Below are positions 27,562-36,945 of a stretch of DNA of 64,000 nucleotides, one piece after another (positions within the stretch are counted from its first letter, which is position 1; every line of letters begins with the position of its first letter). The stretch is taken from positions 49,844-113,843 of the forward strand of contig CAJOFH010000006.1 of the NCBI GenBank assembly GCA_905233845.1. The letters run 5' to 3'. Under the pieces are notes generated by a model, which was given only the letters and a program-made list of their open reading frames with translations, did not search any database and was not told the DNA's origin. Position numbers and translations under genes: made by a program. This DNA comes from an uncultured Muribaculaceae bacterium (GTDB taxonomy: Bacteria > Bacteroidota > Bacteroidia > Bacteroidales > Muribaculaceae).

Positions 27562-28794
27562 TTAGTCTTCCAATAATTGTTTGATACTAGACACAGAGGA
27601 GTCAACATAAGGCACTGCATCAAATCGTCCCTGTATATACCCTTTTTCAGCATCCATGTTCTCACGAAAATCCTTGAAATCGTATAATGAATAAACCTCT
27701 GTTGCACCCTGCTCGGTTTTATTAACAAACACGATTTGGTCACGTCTTAGTCTTTTAACGTCAATGAGATTCGTATTATGTGAGGTGAAAAGTAGCTGAC
27801 TACTCTCCGAAGCATGGATCAAATCCAAAATGAAGTCTGCCAGGCGAGTGTGAAGTCCCATGTCAAACCCATCCATCAAAATACTTTTCTTATTCTTAAC
27901 GACATCCAAGAGGCGTATAATTATTTGGAACAATTTACGTGTTCCATTTGATTCTTCCATATCCAAATCGAACATCACATCTTTCTGATTACGATGAAAC
28001 GTTTTGAAACGCAGCACATCAACAATCTTATATGAGAGTTCGGATTCTCCAGTTATAGCAACAGGAGCTGTTGTTTGTTCTTTTCTTGCCTCAATGTCGG
28101 TAATATCCATGTCGCATATTTCAAGAGCCTTAAGGATAACTCTTTTATATGTGTTGAAGTTGTCCAACACCATCATATCATTAACATTAACAAGTCCTAG
28201 AAGGAATTGGTTCATGAAATAACGATAAAGCTTTTGGGTTATTTCACGGTTCATTGAACTAGCACGACTCAGAAAAAGATTCTTTTCGCTGGTATTGGTT
28301 GCCACATCTGATGGTTTTGCCATTACACCACCTGTACCATAACTATATTTTCCATTAGAATTACGAACAAACACCTTTGCCCGTCTGCCCATAGGATAAT
28401 GATACAAACTTTCGCTTACAATGCGATCTCGAGTGAGTTCAAAAGAATACTCATACTCAACATTTTCACAAACGAAGTTAATTAGGAATCTACTTGTTTT
28501 TTTCTGCCATCCATCAAATTTGAAAGGTTCAAAGTTGAATGTTACACCTTCATTGTAGAGGTGAGACTCCAAGATCATTCTACAACAAAATGTAACAGCC
28601 TTCAATATGTTAGATTTTCCAGAAGCATTAGGACCAAATAATCCAACAGATTTTAATACTGGAACACCCTTCCACTCCATCACATTATGTTTTAATTCGC
28701 GGGCAAGAGCAGTATTAATGCTTGCAGCTCTGAAATCAATTCTTACTCTGTCTCGTATTGAGAAGAAATTTTCAAATTCAATTTTTAGTATCAT
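27562..28794 (-). CDS. RloA-like AAA ATPase with altered Walker B
   Basis: A 410-residue ATPase of the AAA_15/AAA_21 group, the first gene of a two-gene RloA/RloB-like module. I use the ATG at 28794 because it begins MILKIEFENFFSIRD, the usual start, and sits 28 nt from a good promoter. Walker A GPNASGKS is at 54-61. Walker B reads ILMDGFDMGLH: Asp308 is present, but Gly309 replaces the catalytic Glu. One base (GGG for GAG at 27868-27870) would explain it. The switch motif FTSHNTNL is intact. Its partner RloB is truncated, so the module is probably inactive or altered. Confidence 0.8.
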   Translation of the reverse strand: MILKIEFENFFSIRDRVRIDFRAASINTALARELKHNVMEWKGVPVLKSVGLFGPNASGKSNILKAVTFCCRMILESHLYNEGVTFNFEPFKFDGWQKKTSRFLINFVCENVEYEYSFELTRDRIVSESLYHYPMGRRAKVFVRNSNGKYSYGTGGVMAKPSDVATNTSEKNLFLSRASSMNREITQKLYRYFMNQFLLGLVNVNDMMVLDNFNTYKRVILKALEICDMDITDIEARKEQTTAPVAITGESELSYKIVDVLRFKTFHRNQKDVMFDLDMEESNGTRKLFQIIIRLLDVVKNKKSILMDGFDMGLHTRLADFILDLIHASESSQLLFTSHNTNLIDVKRLRRDQIVFVNKTEQGATEVYSLYDFKDFRENMDAEKGYIQGRFDAVPYVDSSVSSIKQLLED

Positions 28795-28821
28795 CTTAAT
28801 TGCGATTTTGTAGATTTTCTG

Positions 28822-28852
28822 CAAATATAGCAATTAAATTTGATTTTGCAAT
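28822..28852 (-). promoter_or_regulatory. Promoter of the degenerate RloA-like module
   Basis: On the minus strand ATTG (28852-28849), a 19-nt spacer and TATATTTG (28829-28822). The same architecture precedes the intact module at 32417-32447. Confidence 0.65.
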
Positions 28853-29150
28853 GTATTATATTCAAAATAAGGAGTAATTGTATGTATTTTAACAATTAAA
28901 CACTTTTGAAAGTGTAAAAAGTCGGCTTCTAATAAATGACTTTTTGAAATAATGACTTTTTTCGAGTGCAAAGGAGCTGGATTAACTTGTATTGGAAGAT
29001 TTTAACTTAGATAAATCTATATGCTTTTATCTAGTAAAGATAATTCATAAGACATGCATTCTTTTATACTCTATTTGGCTTTCAAAAACAGTCGCTCTTA
29101 TTAACAGTTGTTAAGAGCCGTTGTCTTGCCTTTTACTATTGTCTCCACAC

Positions 29151-29250
29151 TGCCAGTAGCTTCTACAACCTTAAGTATCAGATATTTAAGCGATTATAGA
29201 CCCATTTTAGCCAATTTCTGACTTTGCCCTGCAAAGATAGTATAAATTCC
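29151..29250. repeat. Weak copy C of the island-edge repeat
   Basis: ACACTGCCAG followed ~80 nt later by GCAAAGATAGTATAAA recalls copies A (21924) and B (36714), where the same two blocks are ~75-78 nt apart. On the minus strand it carries TATCTTTG (29239-29232) with no gene behind it. The remaining gap 28853-29406 shows no other supportable feature. Confidence 0.35.
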
Positions 29251-29406
29251 TGAAACACAGCATATTTACGACGATATTTTTAAAAAAAATCACTTACCAA
29301 TAATGACATTTTTTTGAGATTTGCATGCTCATGTGCTCTAATATCAATACTAGTCACCTGTGATTCAGCAGGTTAATTACACTCAAAAATGCAACAAATT
29401 GCGTAA

Positions 29407-29622
29407 AAGTGGTATGATATTGGCGGTTGCTTAAATACCGAGGGGGTTGAACTCGTGAGTATCACTCACGACTTCAAGTTCCAAGCTCGTGATGGTAGAC
29501 AGAGAGCAGATGATGCACTCGACGCCAAGTGCGTTCAGACATTGTCTAAAACTATCTCAACAACCGTGCAAATGCATTTCTTGATTGGTTTACCTATAGC
29601 AATAACACCATTGATTTATTAA
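29407..29622 (+). pseudogene. Orphan coding fragment, family unknown
   Basis: A 71-codon frame without a plausible start codon (open from 29407 after a stop at 29404). The middle part, CLNTEGVELVSITHDFKFQA and RDGRQRADDALDAKCVQTLS, has protein-like composition, and the tail is hydrophobic. I do not recognise it. It looks like the end of a gene whose front was deleted. Confidence 0.3.
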
Positions 29623-29639
29623 ATATAAGAGGATAATAA

Positions 29640-30172
29640 TTATTTATTTTCCAAAAACCTATTAGCCAACTTAATAATATCAGCATCTCCAGTCTTTAGG
29701 GCTGTTTCTATAAAAAAAGAGCAGTGTCTTTATTATCAACACTTATGTTGGCTTCATCCTTTTCAATTGTCTTTTCAATTTGTTTTAAATGCGATATAAT
29801 AATATTATAACCATCTTGTGAAGTTTCATCATTTTTCATTTTTTCGTCCCAACTTGCTAAAGCATTAAAATAGGATTGAACCGCATTGCCAAAGGTTATA
29901 AAGATAAGATTACTCTTATTATATTGAATCTCTTTGTACAATTCAGCTTTTGCTTTTTGAACCTTTGCATCGACTATCTTCTGCACCTTTTCATCTTGAT
30001 ATAAGTGGGTATATATTTGCCATCCAACAAGTAGTGTGACAAGAACCGTTAATATACCAAGTGGAAAACTAACGCTATTAATGTCCAGTTCTTTACTAAA
30101 CAATGATATACTTGAAAATAGAAGAGCAATAATGCTCAATAAGACAGTTAAGATTAATAATTAATTTTTCAT
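29640..30172 (-). pseudogene. Membrane-anchored coiled-coil protein, broken by a stop and a frameshift
   Basis: From an ATG at 30172 the frame reads MKN, then TAA (30163-30161), then a clear hydrophobic segment LLILTVLLSIIALLFSS. The remaining frame has a second membrane helix (FPLGILTVLVTLLVGWQIY), then a charged helical region (KVQKIVDAKVQKAKAELYK). It stops at a run of seven A/T (29712-29718). Adding one base there restores reading through IETALKTGDADIIKLANRF to a stop at 29640. So a full gene of about 177 codons is interrupted twice. The family is unknown. It lies downstream of the intact RloAB pair on the same strand. Sequencing error could explain the homopolymer but not the early stop. 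Confidence 0.55.
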
Positions 30173-30375
30173 TTAATAAACCAATAACAAGAAGTATGAA
30201 TAGAGAAAATGAATTTAATTCAATAGATACCAGAATATGCTAATTCACCTTTCATATACAAATCAACGTTTGTAAGATTGAACATGATATTAAAGCAATT
30301 TCTGATTTATGACACAAACAATCATCCTACTATCTAATTAAAAAAGTAATAAACTAAATAAGCTCCCAAGAATCC

Positions 30376-31065
30376 CTATCTAATCTTATTTCTTAGCTTC
30401 TTGAGATCTGTATTAACAAAACCATTAATTTCCTTGCCTAGCAAAAATGTCTCTGTTGTAAATCTTTGAGGATTTTCTTTATCTGTCAAGTAGTTTCTTT
30501 CTGCATTTTTTATAGCATCTTCTAGTCTTACTGGATCTCTTTCAAAGTTAAAACCACCAGATATAGCGCTATGCACATACTCCTTGAAAGATGAATGTTT
30601 CTCAACCTCATCTTCTAATGGCTTATTCTCATAGAAATGATAGTAAAGCCAAATCTCAAAACAAGGATTGCTTTGCGCCACATTCCATGCATTGTAGATT
30701 TTAATTTCATCAAACGTTTTGGGTATGTTTGAATTCATTTGCGAACAAAAAACACGCAATGAGACAATCTTTCCTTCTTGCTCCCATGTATCTGTATCAA
30801 TTACAAACCAAACAGTGTCGTGATGTTCATATTCTACTGAATAAGTCCTTTCGTCACTTATCAGCACATGGCTGGCACGCTCCATAAGCTTAATTGGATC
30901 TGTTCCATCTTGAGGAGGTATAGTAATAACTTGTAAGTTTGAAGACAATCCCTCAAAGAATTTGAAATAATCAGGTTCTGTGCCTTTGCCCTCGCAAACA
31001 ATATATATTTTGTGGCAATCTCTTGAAGGCTCTCGCTTGCCGTAGTCTCTTCTTCTCTGTATCAT
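30376..31065 (-). CDS. rloB: RloB-like TOPRIM-type protein
   Basis: A 229-residue protein, second gene of an RloA/RloB-like module. The ATG at 31065 follows the ATPase stop by 1 nt. An N-terminal acidic motif IYIVCEGKGTEPDYF is followed by FVIDTDTWE and later by SNPCFEIWLYYHF, the characteristic RloB order (TOPRIM-like Glu, then D.D, then SNPCFE). These suggest metal-dependent nuclease-type chemistry on nucleic acid. Similar pairs occur as restriction-linked ORFs and resemble the two-gene abortive-infection system AbiL. The defence role here is inferred from family and context. Confidence 0.8.
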   Translation of the reverse strand: MIQRRRDYGKREPSRDCHKIYIVCEGKGTEPDYFKFFEGLSSNLQVITIPPQDGTDPIKLMERASHVLISDERTYSVEYEHHDTVWFVIDTDTWEQEGKIVSLRVFCSQMNSNIPKTFDEIKIYNAWNVAQSNPCFEIWLYYHFYENKPLEDEVEKHSSFKEYVHSAISGGFNFERDPVRLEDAIKNAERNYLTDKENPQRFTTETFLLGKEINGFVNTDLKKLRNKIR

Positions 31066-31066
31066 A

Positions 31067-32392
31067 TCACCAGTGTAAGTCTTTGAGATTAGACAAGAAA
31101 GGTATGCCCCCGTATCGACCATTCAAATAGCCATTCTCAATGTTGGCTGTCTTGTGAACATTGAAGTCACTCAGTGGGTACAGCTGAGTGGCTTGTTCTG
31201 CATCCTTTTGTGCAAACCAGATCTCATCAGGTCGAAAGATTCTTTGATCAAGTAGACCAGATTCATGTGTAGTGAATACTATTTGACCTCTGGCATTCTC
31301 ATTTTCTGAAAGTTTTTGCATTATATCTTTTATCATGATGGGATGAATGCTACGCTCTATCTCATCAACAACATATACCAAATCATTCTGGATAATAGCA
31401 TATAACAATGGCATATACTCAATCAAACGACGTGTACCATCTGATTCACCATGAAGAGACATTTCAATTTCTGATCCATCCAAATTCTTATGAACCGCAA
31501 CTAATGATTTAATAAATAGATTCCCATTTTCATAAATTACATTTACGACATCTGATGTGTTATTATCACGTACAAGTTGAGGTTTTCCTGGATCCGCTTT
31601 AGCCAATTTGACTAATTTCAATTTATCTTCACCTCTTAAATCCTCCTCTCTTAATATTTCCTTTTTGACTTTTAATCTGTGAATGCCCGTTTTAAGTTCT
31701 GGCAGTGTTTTAGCAACTAATTTTGAGAACTTGGAATCAACATCAATCATGTGAGGAACATAGCCGTTGAATGAGTCAGGAAGAACCAATTGTAACTTCT
31801 TAATAAACCATTTATAAGCATCTGAAACCAATGGACATTCATTAGCATAATACTTCCCCAAAAACGAGAGTAGAAGCATGTCAGGACGCACAAGTCTGTT
31901 CAAAGCGTCCTGAAACTGATCTGCTATACCTTTGGCAATATAAGTTGGATTAATACTAATATTTGATCCATCTCGTTTGAAAATATTCACATCTTTGCTT
32001 TTTTTACTCATAAGCAATTGCTCAGTGATTATTTCTTTTGGAGAAAACTCAATTTGATAATAAAAGATAGTTTTGTTATAAAAGAATTCTATAGCCAAAC
32101 CAGAAGATTTGAAATTATATTTTGGGTCGAATTTAAATGTCAATCCATCATAAAAATCGATCGTCCTCAAAGACTCAACTTCTACCATCGTTTTCAACAG
32201 ATCGATTGCTTTTAGAAGATTACTTTTACCAGCTCCATTTGCACCATAAATAGCACTCATTCGCAATGCTGTGGCATGTCCACACGAGATCTTGTGATTC
32301 TCATGACTGTGGCTTTTGCTTGATGGGAACATATTAAACTCAACTGCGTCCTTAAAAGACATTATATTTTCTGCAACAAATCTCAATAACAT
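31067..32392 (-). CDS. rloA: RloA-like AAA ATPase
   Basis: A 441-residue ATPase of the AAA_15/AAA_21 group starting MLLRFVAENIMSFKDAVEF. Walker A GANGAGKS is at residues 50-57, Walker B YVVDEIERSIHP has Asp343-Glu344, and the switch histidine is in TTHESGLLDQ. The catalytic residues are all present, unlike the copy at 27562-28794. It ends 1 nt before rloB and has a consensus promoter 24 nt upstream of its ATG. It probably acts as the sensor/regulator of the RloB effector in an anti-phage or other conflict system. Confidence 0.85.
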   Translation of the reverse strand: MLLRFVAENIMSFKDAVEFNMFPSSKSHSHENHKISCGHATALRMSAIYGANGAGKSNLLKAIDLLKTMVEVESLRTIDFYDGLTFKFDPKYNFKSSGLAIEFFYNKTIFYYQIEFSPKEIITEQLLMSKKSKDVNIFKRDGSNISINPTYIAKGIADQFQDALNRLVRPDMLLLSFLGKYYANECPLVSDAYKWFIKKLQLVLPDSFNGYVPHMIDVDSKFSKLVAKTLPELKTGIHRLKVKKEILREEDLRGEDKLKLVKLAKADPGKPQLVRDNNTSDVVNVIYENGNLFIKSLVAVHKNLDGSEIEMSLHGESDGTRRLIEYMPLLYAIIQNDLVYVVDEIERSIHPIMIKDIMQKLSENENARGQIVFTTHESGLLDQRIFRPDEIWFAQKDAEQATQLYPLSDFNVHKTANIENGYLNGRYGGIPFLSNLKDLHW

Positions 32393-32416
32393 AATGATTC
32401 CGTTAAAAGTTCACGA

Positions 32417-32447
32417 CAAATATAGTAATATTTCCTTGATTGACAAA
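32417..32447 (-). promoter_or_regulatory. Promoter of the rloAB module
   Basis: On the minus strand TTTG (32447-32444), 19 nt, and TATATTTG (32424-32417): a perfect Bacteroidales promoter just before the rloA start. Confidence 0.8.
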
Positions 32448-32968
32448 GAAATTTCAACTAAAAATAATATTCTTAACCGAATTTAACAACAAATCTGAAT
32501 TTATGTGTCTTGTAGTTCGTCTTTGCATGACTCTATTCACAATGATATTTACGAAGAACACCACCATAAATACACATAATAATTCAGTAGGCACAAATAA
32601 TAAATAACAGCTGTTACAATGTTAAAGTAAAATTACACATAAAGATCATCTGTTTCGCTTTTACTTTGAAAAATTGCATAAATCATGCGATTTATTCAAT
32701 TAGATTCTTCTATATGCGTATTTTAATCGTATAAGAAATACTACTAGTAAAGCTTTTGTTCAATTTTTTGACAAAAAAAGTGCTTAAAACATCATACATT
32801 GAAAAAAAAACTATATTTTTGTAATTGGGGAATATCGCAGTTTTTTTAACTTTTGTTTTTAGCACTACAAAAATGCTCAAAAAACATCATTATTTCCTTT
32901 GATCTCAATCAATTATAATTCACAAAACTTAATCAAAATAAAGAGAGTCACCGATAAAATAAATAAAG
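32448..32968. other. AT-rich divergent intergenic region
   Basis: About 520 nt between rloA and the phosphoesterase gene, rich in A and T runs. A TATATTTTTG near 32812 and TTCCTTTG near 32893 resemble -7 boxes for the plus-strand gene but deviate from consensus. No gene or strong hairpin is seen. Confidence 0.4.
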
Positions 32969-35900
32969 ATGAGAGTTTTACTGTTGAACATTTCTGACAT
33001 ACATGTATTGTCACAGAATAAGCCGGAAAATGAAGGACTTGTTCTGAGAAAGTTTATTGTTGATGTAGAGGAACAAGCAAAGAGATTCGTCTATGAAGAT
33101 GTATACATATTGATTAGTGGCGACTTAGTATTTGCTGCTTCTGATGAAAGTTATGCTAAATTTGATGATATTATTGTGAAAGAATTAATGAGGGTTTTCG
33201 GTATAGACAGAACTCATTTCATCATTGTTCCTGGCAATCATGATATATCACAAAAAGCTGTTAGAGATGTAGAAGAATCTTTCATTCCCATCTTCAACAG
33301 TCAATATGATGAGAGCTTATTCAATGACTTGGTTCAAAAAGAAGCACAAAAAGAAATATTATTTGGTAAATTTGCTTCTTTTCAGCGTTATATGAAGGAT
33401 ACGATGGGTATTGATGATTACTCACTTCATGCAAATATGTACTGTATAAATCACACATGGAGTATCCATGTCCTAAATACAGCTATACTCTCTTGTGGTG
33501 CATATAATAATATAAATGATCAAGGGCACCTTGGAGTAGATACTCGATGCTTACATAATTTACTATCAGAAGACAAACACTCTAAGAAAATTTTGCTTAT
33601 GCATCACCCTGAGTACTTCTGTATGGACTGGGTAAAACAAGAATTGAGAAAACTATATGGTCAAGAGTATGCCATGGTTTTGTCTGGACACACTCACGAG
33701 CAATATATCTTTTGCGATGATAGAGAAGGCTATATCCGTTGCGAGGCGCCACAATTATTTACGGATAAATATGATGATATTTTAGGTTATAATTTCATTG
33801 AACTGGATGATGATAAGGTTGTAAAGATAACCTATCGTCAGTGGCAAGAGAAAAGAAATAAGTTTAGGGCCGGTTCTGATTTCGTTGACGATGAAGAATG
33901 TAATGGTGTAATTACATTTGTTGATGATGTGAGTGAGCAAAAACATGTATCACCAACGGACCTAACCACAATATTGATGCAGGAACGTCTGAGAAAGGAA
34001 ATGGAGTCATATTTGGGGCAACCGTATATTTGGGTAGATCGCTATTTGAGTGATGACCGTCTGGATAATGTCTTTAAGATGCAGGAGTCTACCTTATTTT
34101 CTGAACTTGATATAATTAAAAATGGCGAGAACATTCATGCAGTAGCACCATCACAGTATGGACTAACTTGCTATGGTAGTCATTTTCTTCTTACACTATG
34201 GGAAAGTCAACATGAATTTGGCATAAAAGTAGATGCTGATGGAATAAGAGTAAAAAAGTTTGAAAAACTTGTTGATGCCGAACTTAATCATTATGGTAAA
34301 GACAAAAAAGATGTAAAATGGATAGTCATTGATAATTGGAAACCTTATCGCAAAGACCAAAAGGGAATCAAAGCCTATTTGGAACAAGAGTTCCCTGATG
34401 CACATGTTTTGTTGATGACAATTTACCATGAAAGCGATTTCATCTCTGGAGAATCTTTTGAAGAGGAAGAGATAAAATCTAAAACTTTATATCTGACTCC
34501 TCTCAAAAGATCACAAGAACGATTGATGGTAGATGCGTACAATAGAGAAAAATTTATTGATGACAGTGAAGAAGTCCTTAATAAACTTGATGAAGATTTA
34601 AAGAACTTCAATCTACATCGTTCGCCTCACAGTTGTGCGACGCTATTGACCGTTTTCAAAGATTCTTTCGACCGTAATCCAGTGAACAGAACAGATGTTC
34701 TTGAGAATGTTCTCAGTATTATTTTTGATAATACTAGATTACCAAATTATAGAACAAAAAAACCAGACGCAAAAGATTGTGACTTTTGTTTGGGGTATTT
34801 CTGTTCGAGACTCATAAAAAAAAATGATTATTTTTTTAGTAAGGATAGTTTTGTCAATGATATTCGTGATTTCTGCCGAAAGATGGACTATGATGTAGAA
34901 GTAGATTTGCTTTTTGATATTTTGTGTTATAATAAAATTGTGATTGAAGACCATGGAGTCTATAAGTTCCATTTTACATTTTGGGTATATTATTTTGTAG
35001 CTTCATGGATGATAGCTAATGAAGATTATGCAAATGAAATATTGGAGAATCAAAACTATCTTCATTATCCCGAGGTTTTGGAATTTTATACGGGAAAGGA
35101 TCGGCATCGCAAAAATGCAGTTGAGACACTTATAAAGGATTTGTCTGTAGCGTCAAAATCAGTACAAGCAAAGACTGGTATGAAAGAGCAAGATGACCCC
35201 TTTGCCTTTTTACGATTTAGCCAAGGGGAGGAACAAGAAAAAAATATTATTAGGAGAATTGAATCTGATGTAAAACTGTCAAATCTGCCCCAATCTGTAA
35301 AAGATCAGACTGCAGATTTATCATATAATCCTTATGCTGCTTTTCATCAGGATATTTTCAAAGTGTATTCTGACTTCTCTGTAGGTTATTTAGTAAATAT
35401 CATTCGAATAGGCAGTAAAGTTTTTAGGAACAGTGATCAATTGGGTGCAGTTATCAAGCAAAATCTCCTATCAGAATTGACCTCTGCAATGAAGGTTCTT
35501 TCAAATATTATATATTTGGTTTCACCATTATTTTCTAAACAAGGTTTTATTCAACTTACTGACTATTCTTTTAAATTGACAAATGATTTTTATAAGTTAA
35601 ATGAAAAAGAGCGCACAATTAAAATACTTGTTACTATACCTTATAATCTTACGATGATGTTCAAGGAAGATATATTCTCATCCAAATTATCCCCGGTATT
35701 TGTTTCAAGTTTAAATAATGAGAGAGATAAAGTAAAACGCCACTTGCTGGCCTCTTTGCTCATCTATAAACAACCAGAAGGATGGGGAAAAGCAATAACC
35801 AATTATATGGATACTATAGGTCAAAATTCTTATTATCTGGGCACCTTGCTTGAACTGATGCTTACAGTATACCAAAATGGAGAATTGGACGAATCTGAAC

Positions 35901-36049
35901 AGAGGAGGTTGAAAAATTTAATAAGAGCTGCATTTTTTAAGAATAGTCAAGGGAGGCTACCATCTTCGCAGGGTGAGTACAATCAAATAGATTTATCGAA
36001 GACGTTTTTGCGTGGCGGAGACAACAAAGACACAGTTGGTTCAAATTAA
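32969..36049 (+). CDS. Metallophosphoesterase fused to a large STAND-like module, candidate defence protein
   Basis: A 1026-residue protein. Residues 1-290 are a calcineurin-like phosphoesterase with all motifs: Asp10-His12 (SDIHV), Gly51-Asp52 (SGDL), GNHD at 89-92, His212/213 (LMHHP) and GHTH at 240-243. Then comes a region laid out like a STAND NTPase. AVAPSQYGLTCYGSHFLLTL (391-410) sits where a P-loop is expected but lacks GK(S/T). WIVIDNW (451-457) resembles Walker B, and HVLLMTIYHES a sensor. The last ~500 residues are helical and non-repetitive. I infer an effector (phosphoesterase)-switch-sensor design as in Avs-like proteins, with a degenerate nucleotide site. It is a single-gene unit flanked by decayed genes. 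Confidence 0.75.
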   Translation: MRVLLLNISDIHVLSQNKPENEGLVLRKFIVDVEEQAKRFVYEDVYILISGDLVFAASDESYAKFDDIIVKELMRVFGIDRTHFIIVPGNHDISQKAVRDVEESFIPIFNSQYDESLFNDLVQKEAQKEILFGKFASFQRYMKDTMGIDDYSLHANMYCINHTWSIHVLNTAILSCGAYNNINDQGHLGVDTRCLHNLLSEDKHSKKILLMHHPEYFCMDWVKQELRKLYGQEYAMVLSGHTHEQYIFCDDREGYIRCEAPQLFTDKYDDILGYNFIELDDDKVVKITYRQWQEKRNKFRAGSDFVDDEECNGVITFVDDVSEQKHVSPTDLTTILMQERLRKEMESYLGQPYIWVDRYLSDDRLDNVFKMQESTLFSELDIIKNGENIHAVAPSQYGLTCYGSHFLLTLWESQHEFGIKVDADGIRVKKFEKLVDAELNHYGKDKKDVKWIVIDNWKPYRKDQKGIKAYLEQEFPDAHVLLMTIYHESDFISGESFEEEEIKSKTLYLTPLKRSQERLMVDAYNREKFIDDSEEVLNKLDEDLKNFNLHRSPHSCATLLTVFKDSFDRNPVNRTDVLENVLSIIFDNTRLPNYRTKKPDAKDCDFCLGYFCSRLIKKNDYFFSKDSFVNDIRDFCRKMDYDVEVDLLFDILCYNKIVIEDHGVYKFHFTFWVYYFVASWMIANEDYANEILENQNYLHYPEVLEFYTGKDRHRKNAVETLIKDLSVASKSVQAKTGMKEQDDPFAFLRFSQGEEQEKNIIRRIESDVKLSNLPQSVKDQTADLSYNPYAAFHQDIFKVYSDFSVGYLVNIIRIGSKVFRNSDQLGAVIKQNLLSELTSAMKVLSNIIYLVSPLFSKQGFIQLTDYSFKLTNDFYKLNEKERTIKILVTIPYNLTMMFKEDIFSSKLSPVFVSSLNNERDKVKRHLLASLLIYKQPEGWGKAITNYMDTIGQNSYYLGTLLELMLTVYQNGELDESEQRRLKNLIRAAFFKNSQGRLPSSQGEYNQIDLSKTFLRGGDNKDTVGSN

Positions 36050-36086
36050 TGATTATTGTTAAACAATAACCTAGAGAAAATACATC

Positions 36087-36432
36087 TTAAAGATTAATTT
36101 TGAGGTTTCCGTTTTTAGTAAGTTCTTCATGTCCAGGCATACAAGAATATATGCTTGTCCACACTAAATTTACACTGGACCAAATTTTATTTGATATATC
36201 TCCATCGTCGTTGATAAAATATCTATAGTGTAAACTGTCTTTTCATACAAATGTTCTTTAAAGTGCCATACTGTCAGATTCACATAAAATTGGATGACAG
36301 CAAGATCGAGGTGCCTTGCTGCTTCTCATTTTCGTCACCATAGGGATTTATCATGCAGCAGAAGAAGCATAATGGATATTTTGAAGTAGAAAGCCACTTC
36401 TGTAACTTTACGTTTATATTGTCACCGAACAT
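36087..36432 (-). pseudogene. Frameshifted gene remnant, family unknown
   Basis: Minus-strand frames join into one protein-like sequence. MFGDNINVKLQKWLSTSKYP continues to INPYGDENEKQQGTSILLSS and stops. VNLTVWHFKEHLYEK follows in a second frame. A third frame has DSLHYRYFINDDGDISNKIW and ends PGHEELTKNGNLKINL and stop. The clean composition across three frames suggests a recent pseudogene. I cannot name it. Confidence 0.4.
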
Positions 36433-36445
36433 TTCTCACTCTATC

Positions 36446-36634
36446 TTATTGGCTGCCTATTTCATATGATTCTTTCAAATACGACATATAACTCTGGTTT
36501 TTTAGCAGTTTAATAATATGGTTTTTTATTTTTGCTCTTTTCACTATCATCTCTTTGTTGCGCCAAATAGCTTGATCTGGTAAACCATCTTTATTTACGA
36601 AAGATGAAAGACCATCCTGAAACAGATAATACCT
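36446..36634 (-). pseudogene. Second coding remnant, family unknown
   Basis: A 62-codon open stretch without start codon reads YYLFQDGLSSFVNKDGLPDQ then AIWRNKEMIVKRAKIKNHII and ends at TAA. It lies just upstream of the other remnant on the same strand and could be part of the same dead gene. Confidence 0.3.
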
Positions 36635-36713
36635 TTATTCATAGATAGTACTTTTTTGATAGTGTTTAGGTCATAAACTATCTGCTTGATTACCACACCT
36701 TTACACCTAAACA

Positions 36714-36846
36714 CTGCCAGCAAGACTCAATTTATTGAATGTCAGCAAATTAAGTCGTTTTTGGAGCACTAGAGCCTTTCCTACCAATTCCAAAGTTATA
36801 CCACAAAATTGAAATACACAAATTATATTATGATTTTTTAAGAAAT
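36714..36846. repeat. Island-edge repeat, copy B
   Basis: Matches copy A (21924-22045) in the same orientation: AACACTGCCAGCAAG, then TTATTGAATGTCAG, TTAAGTCGTTTTTGGAGCA and CCTACCA. On the minus strand it has TAACTTTG (36798-36791). With copy A it brackets the 15-kb accessory island. Confidence 0.55.
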
Positions 36847-36945
36847 ACGATTTAAAGGAAAAATACTCGCAACCCTTTTTACGTGATTGCGAGCATGTTT
36901 TCGAATAAACCGTATGAATATAGTTTCCTAGTATTCTTTATTGCC

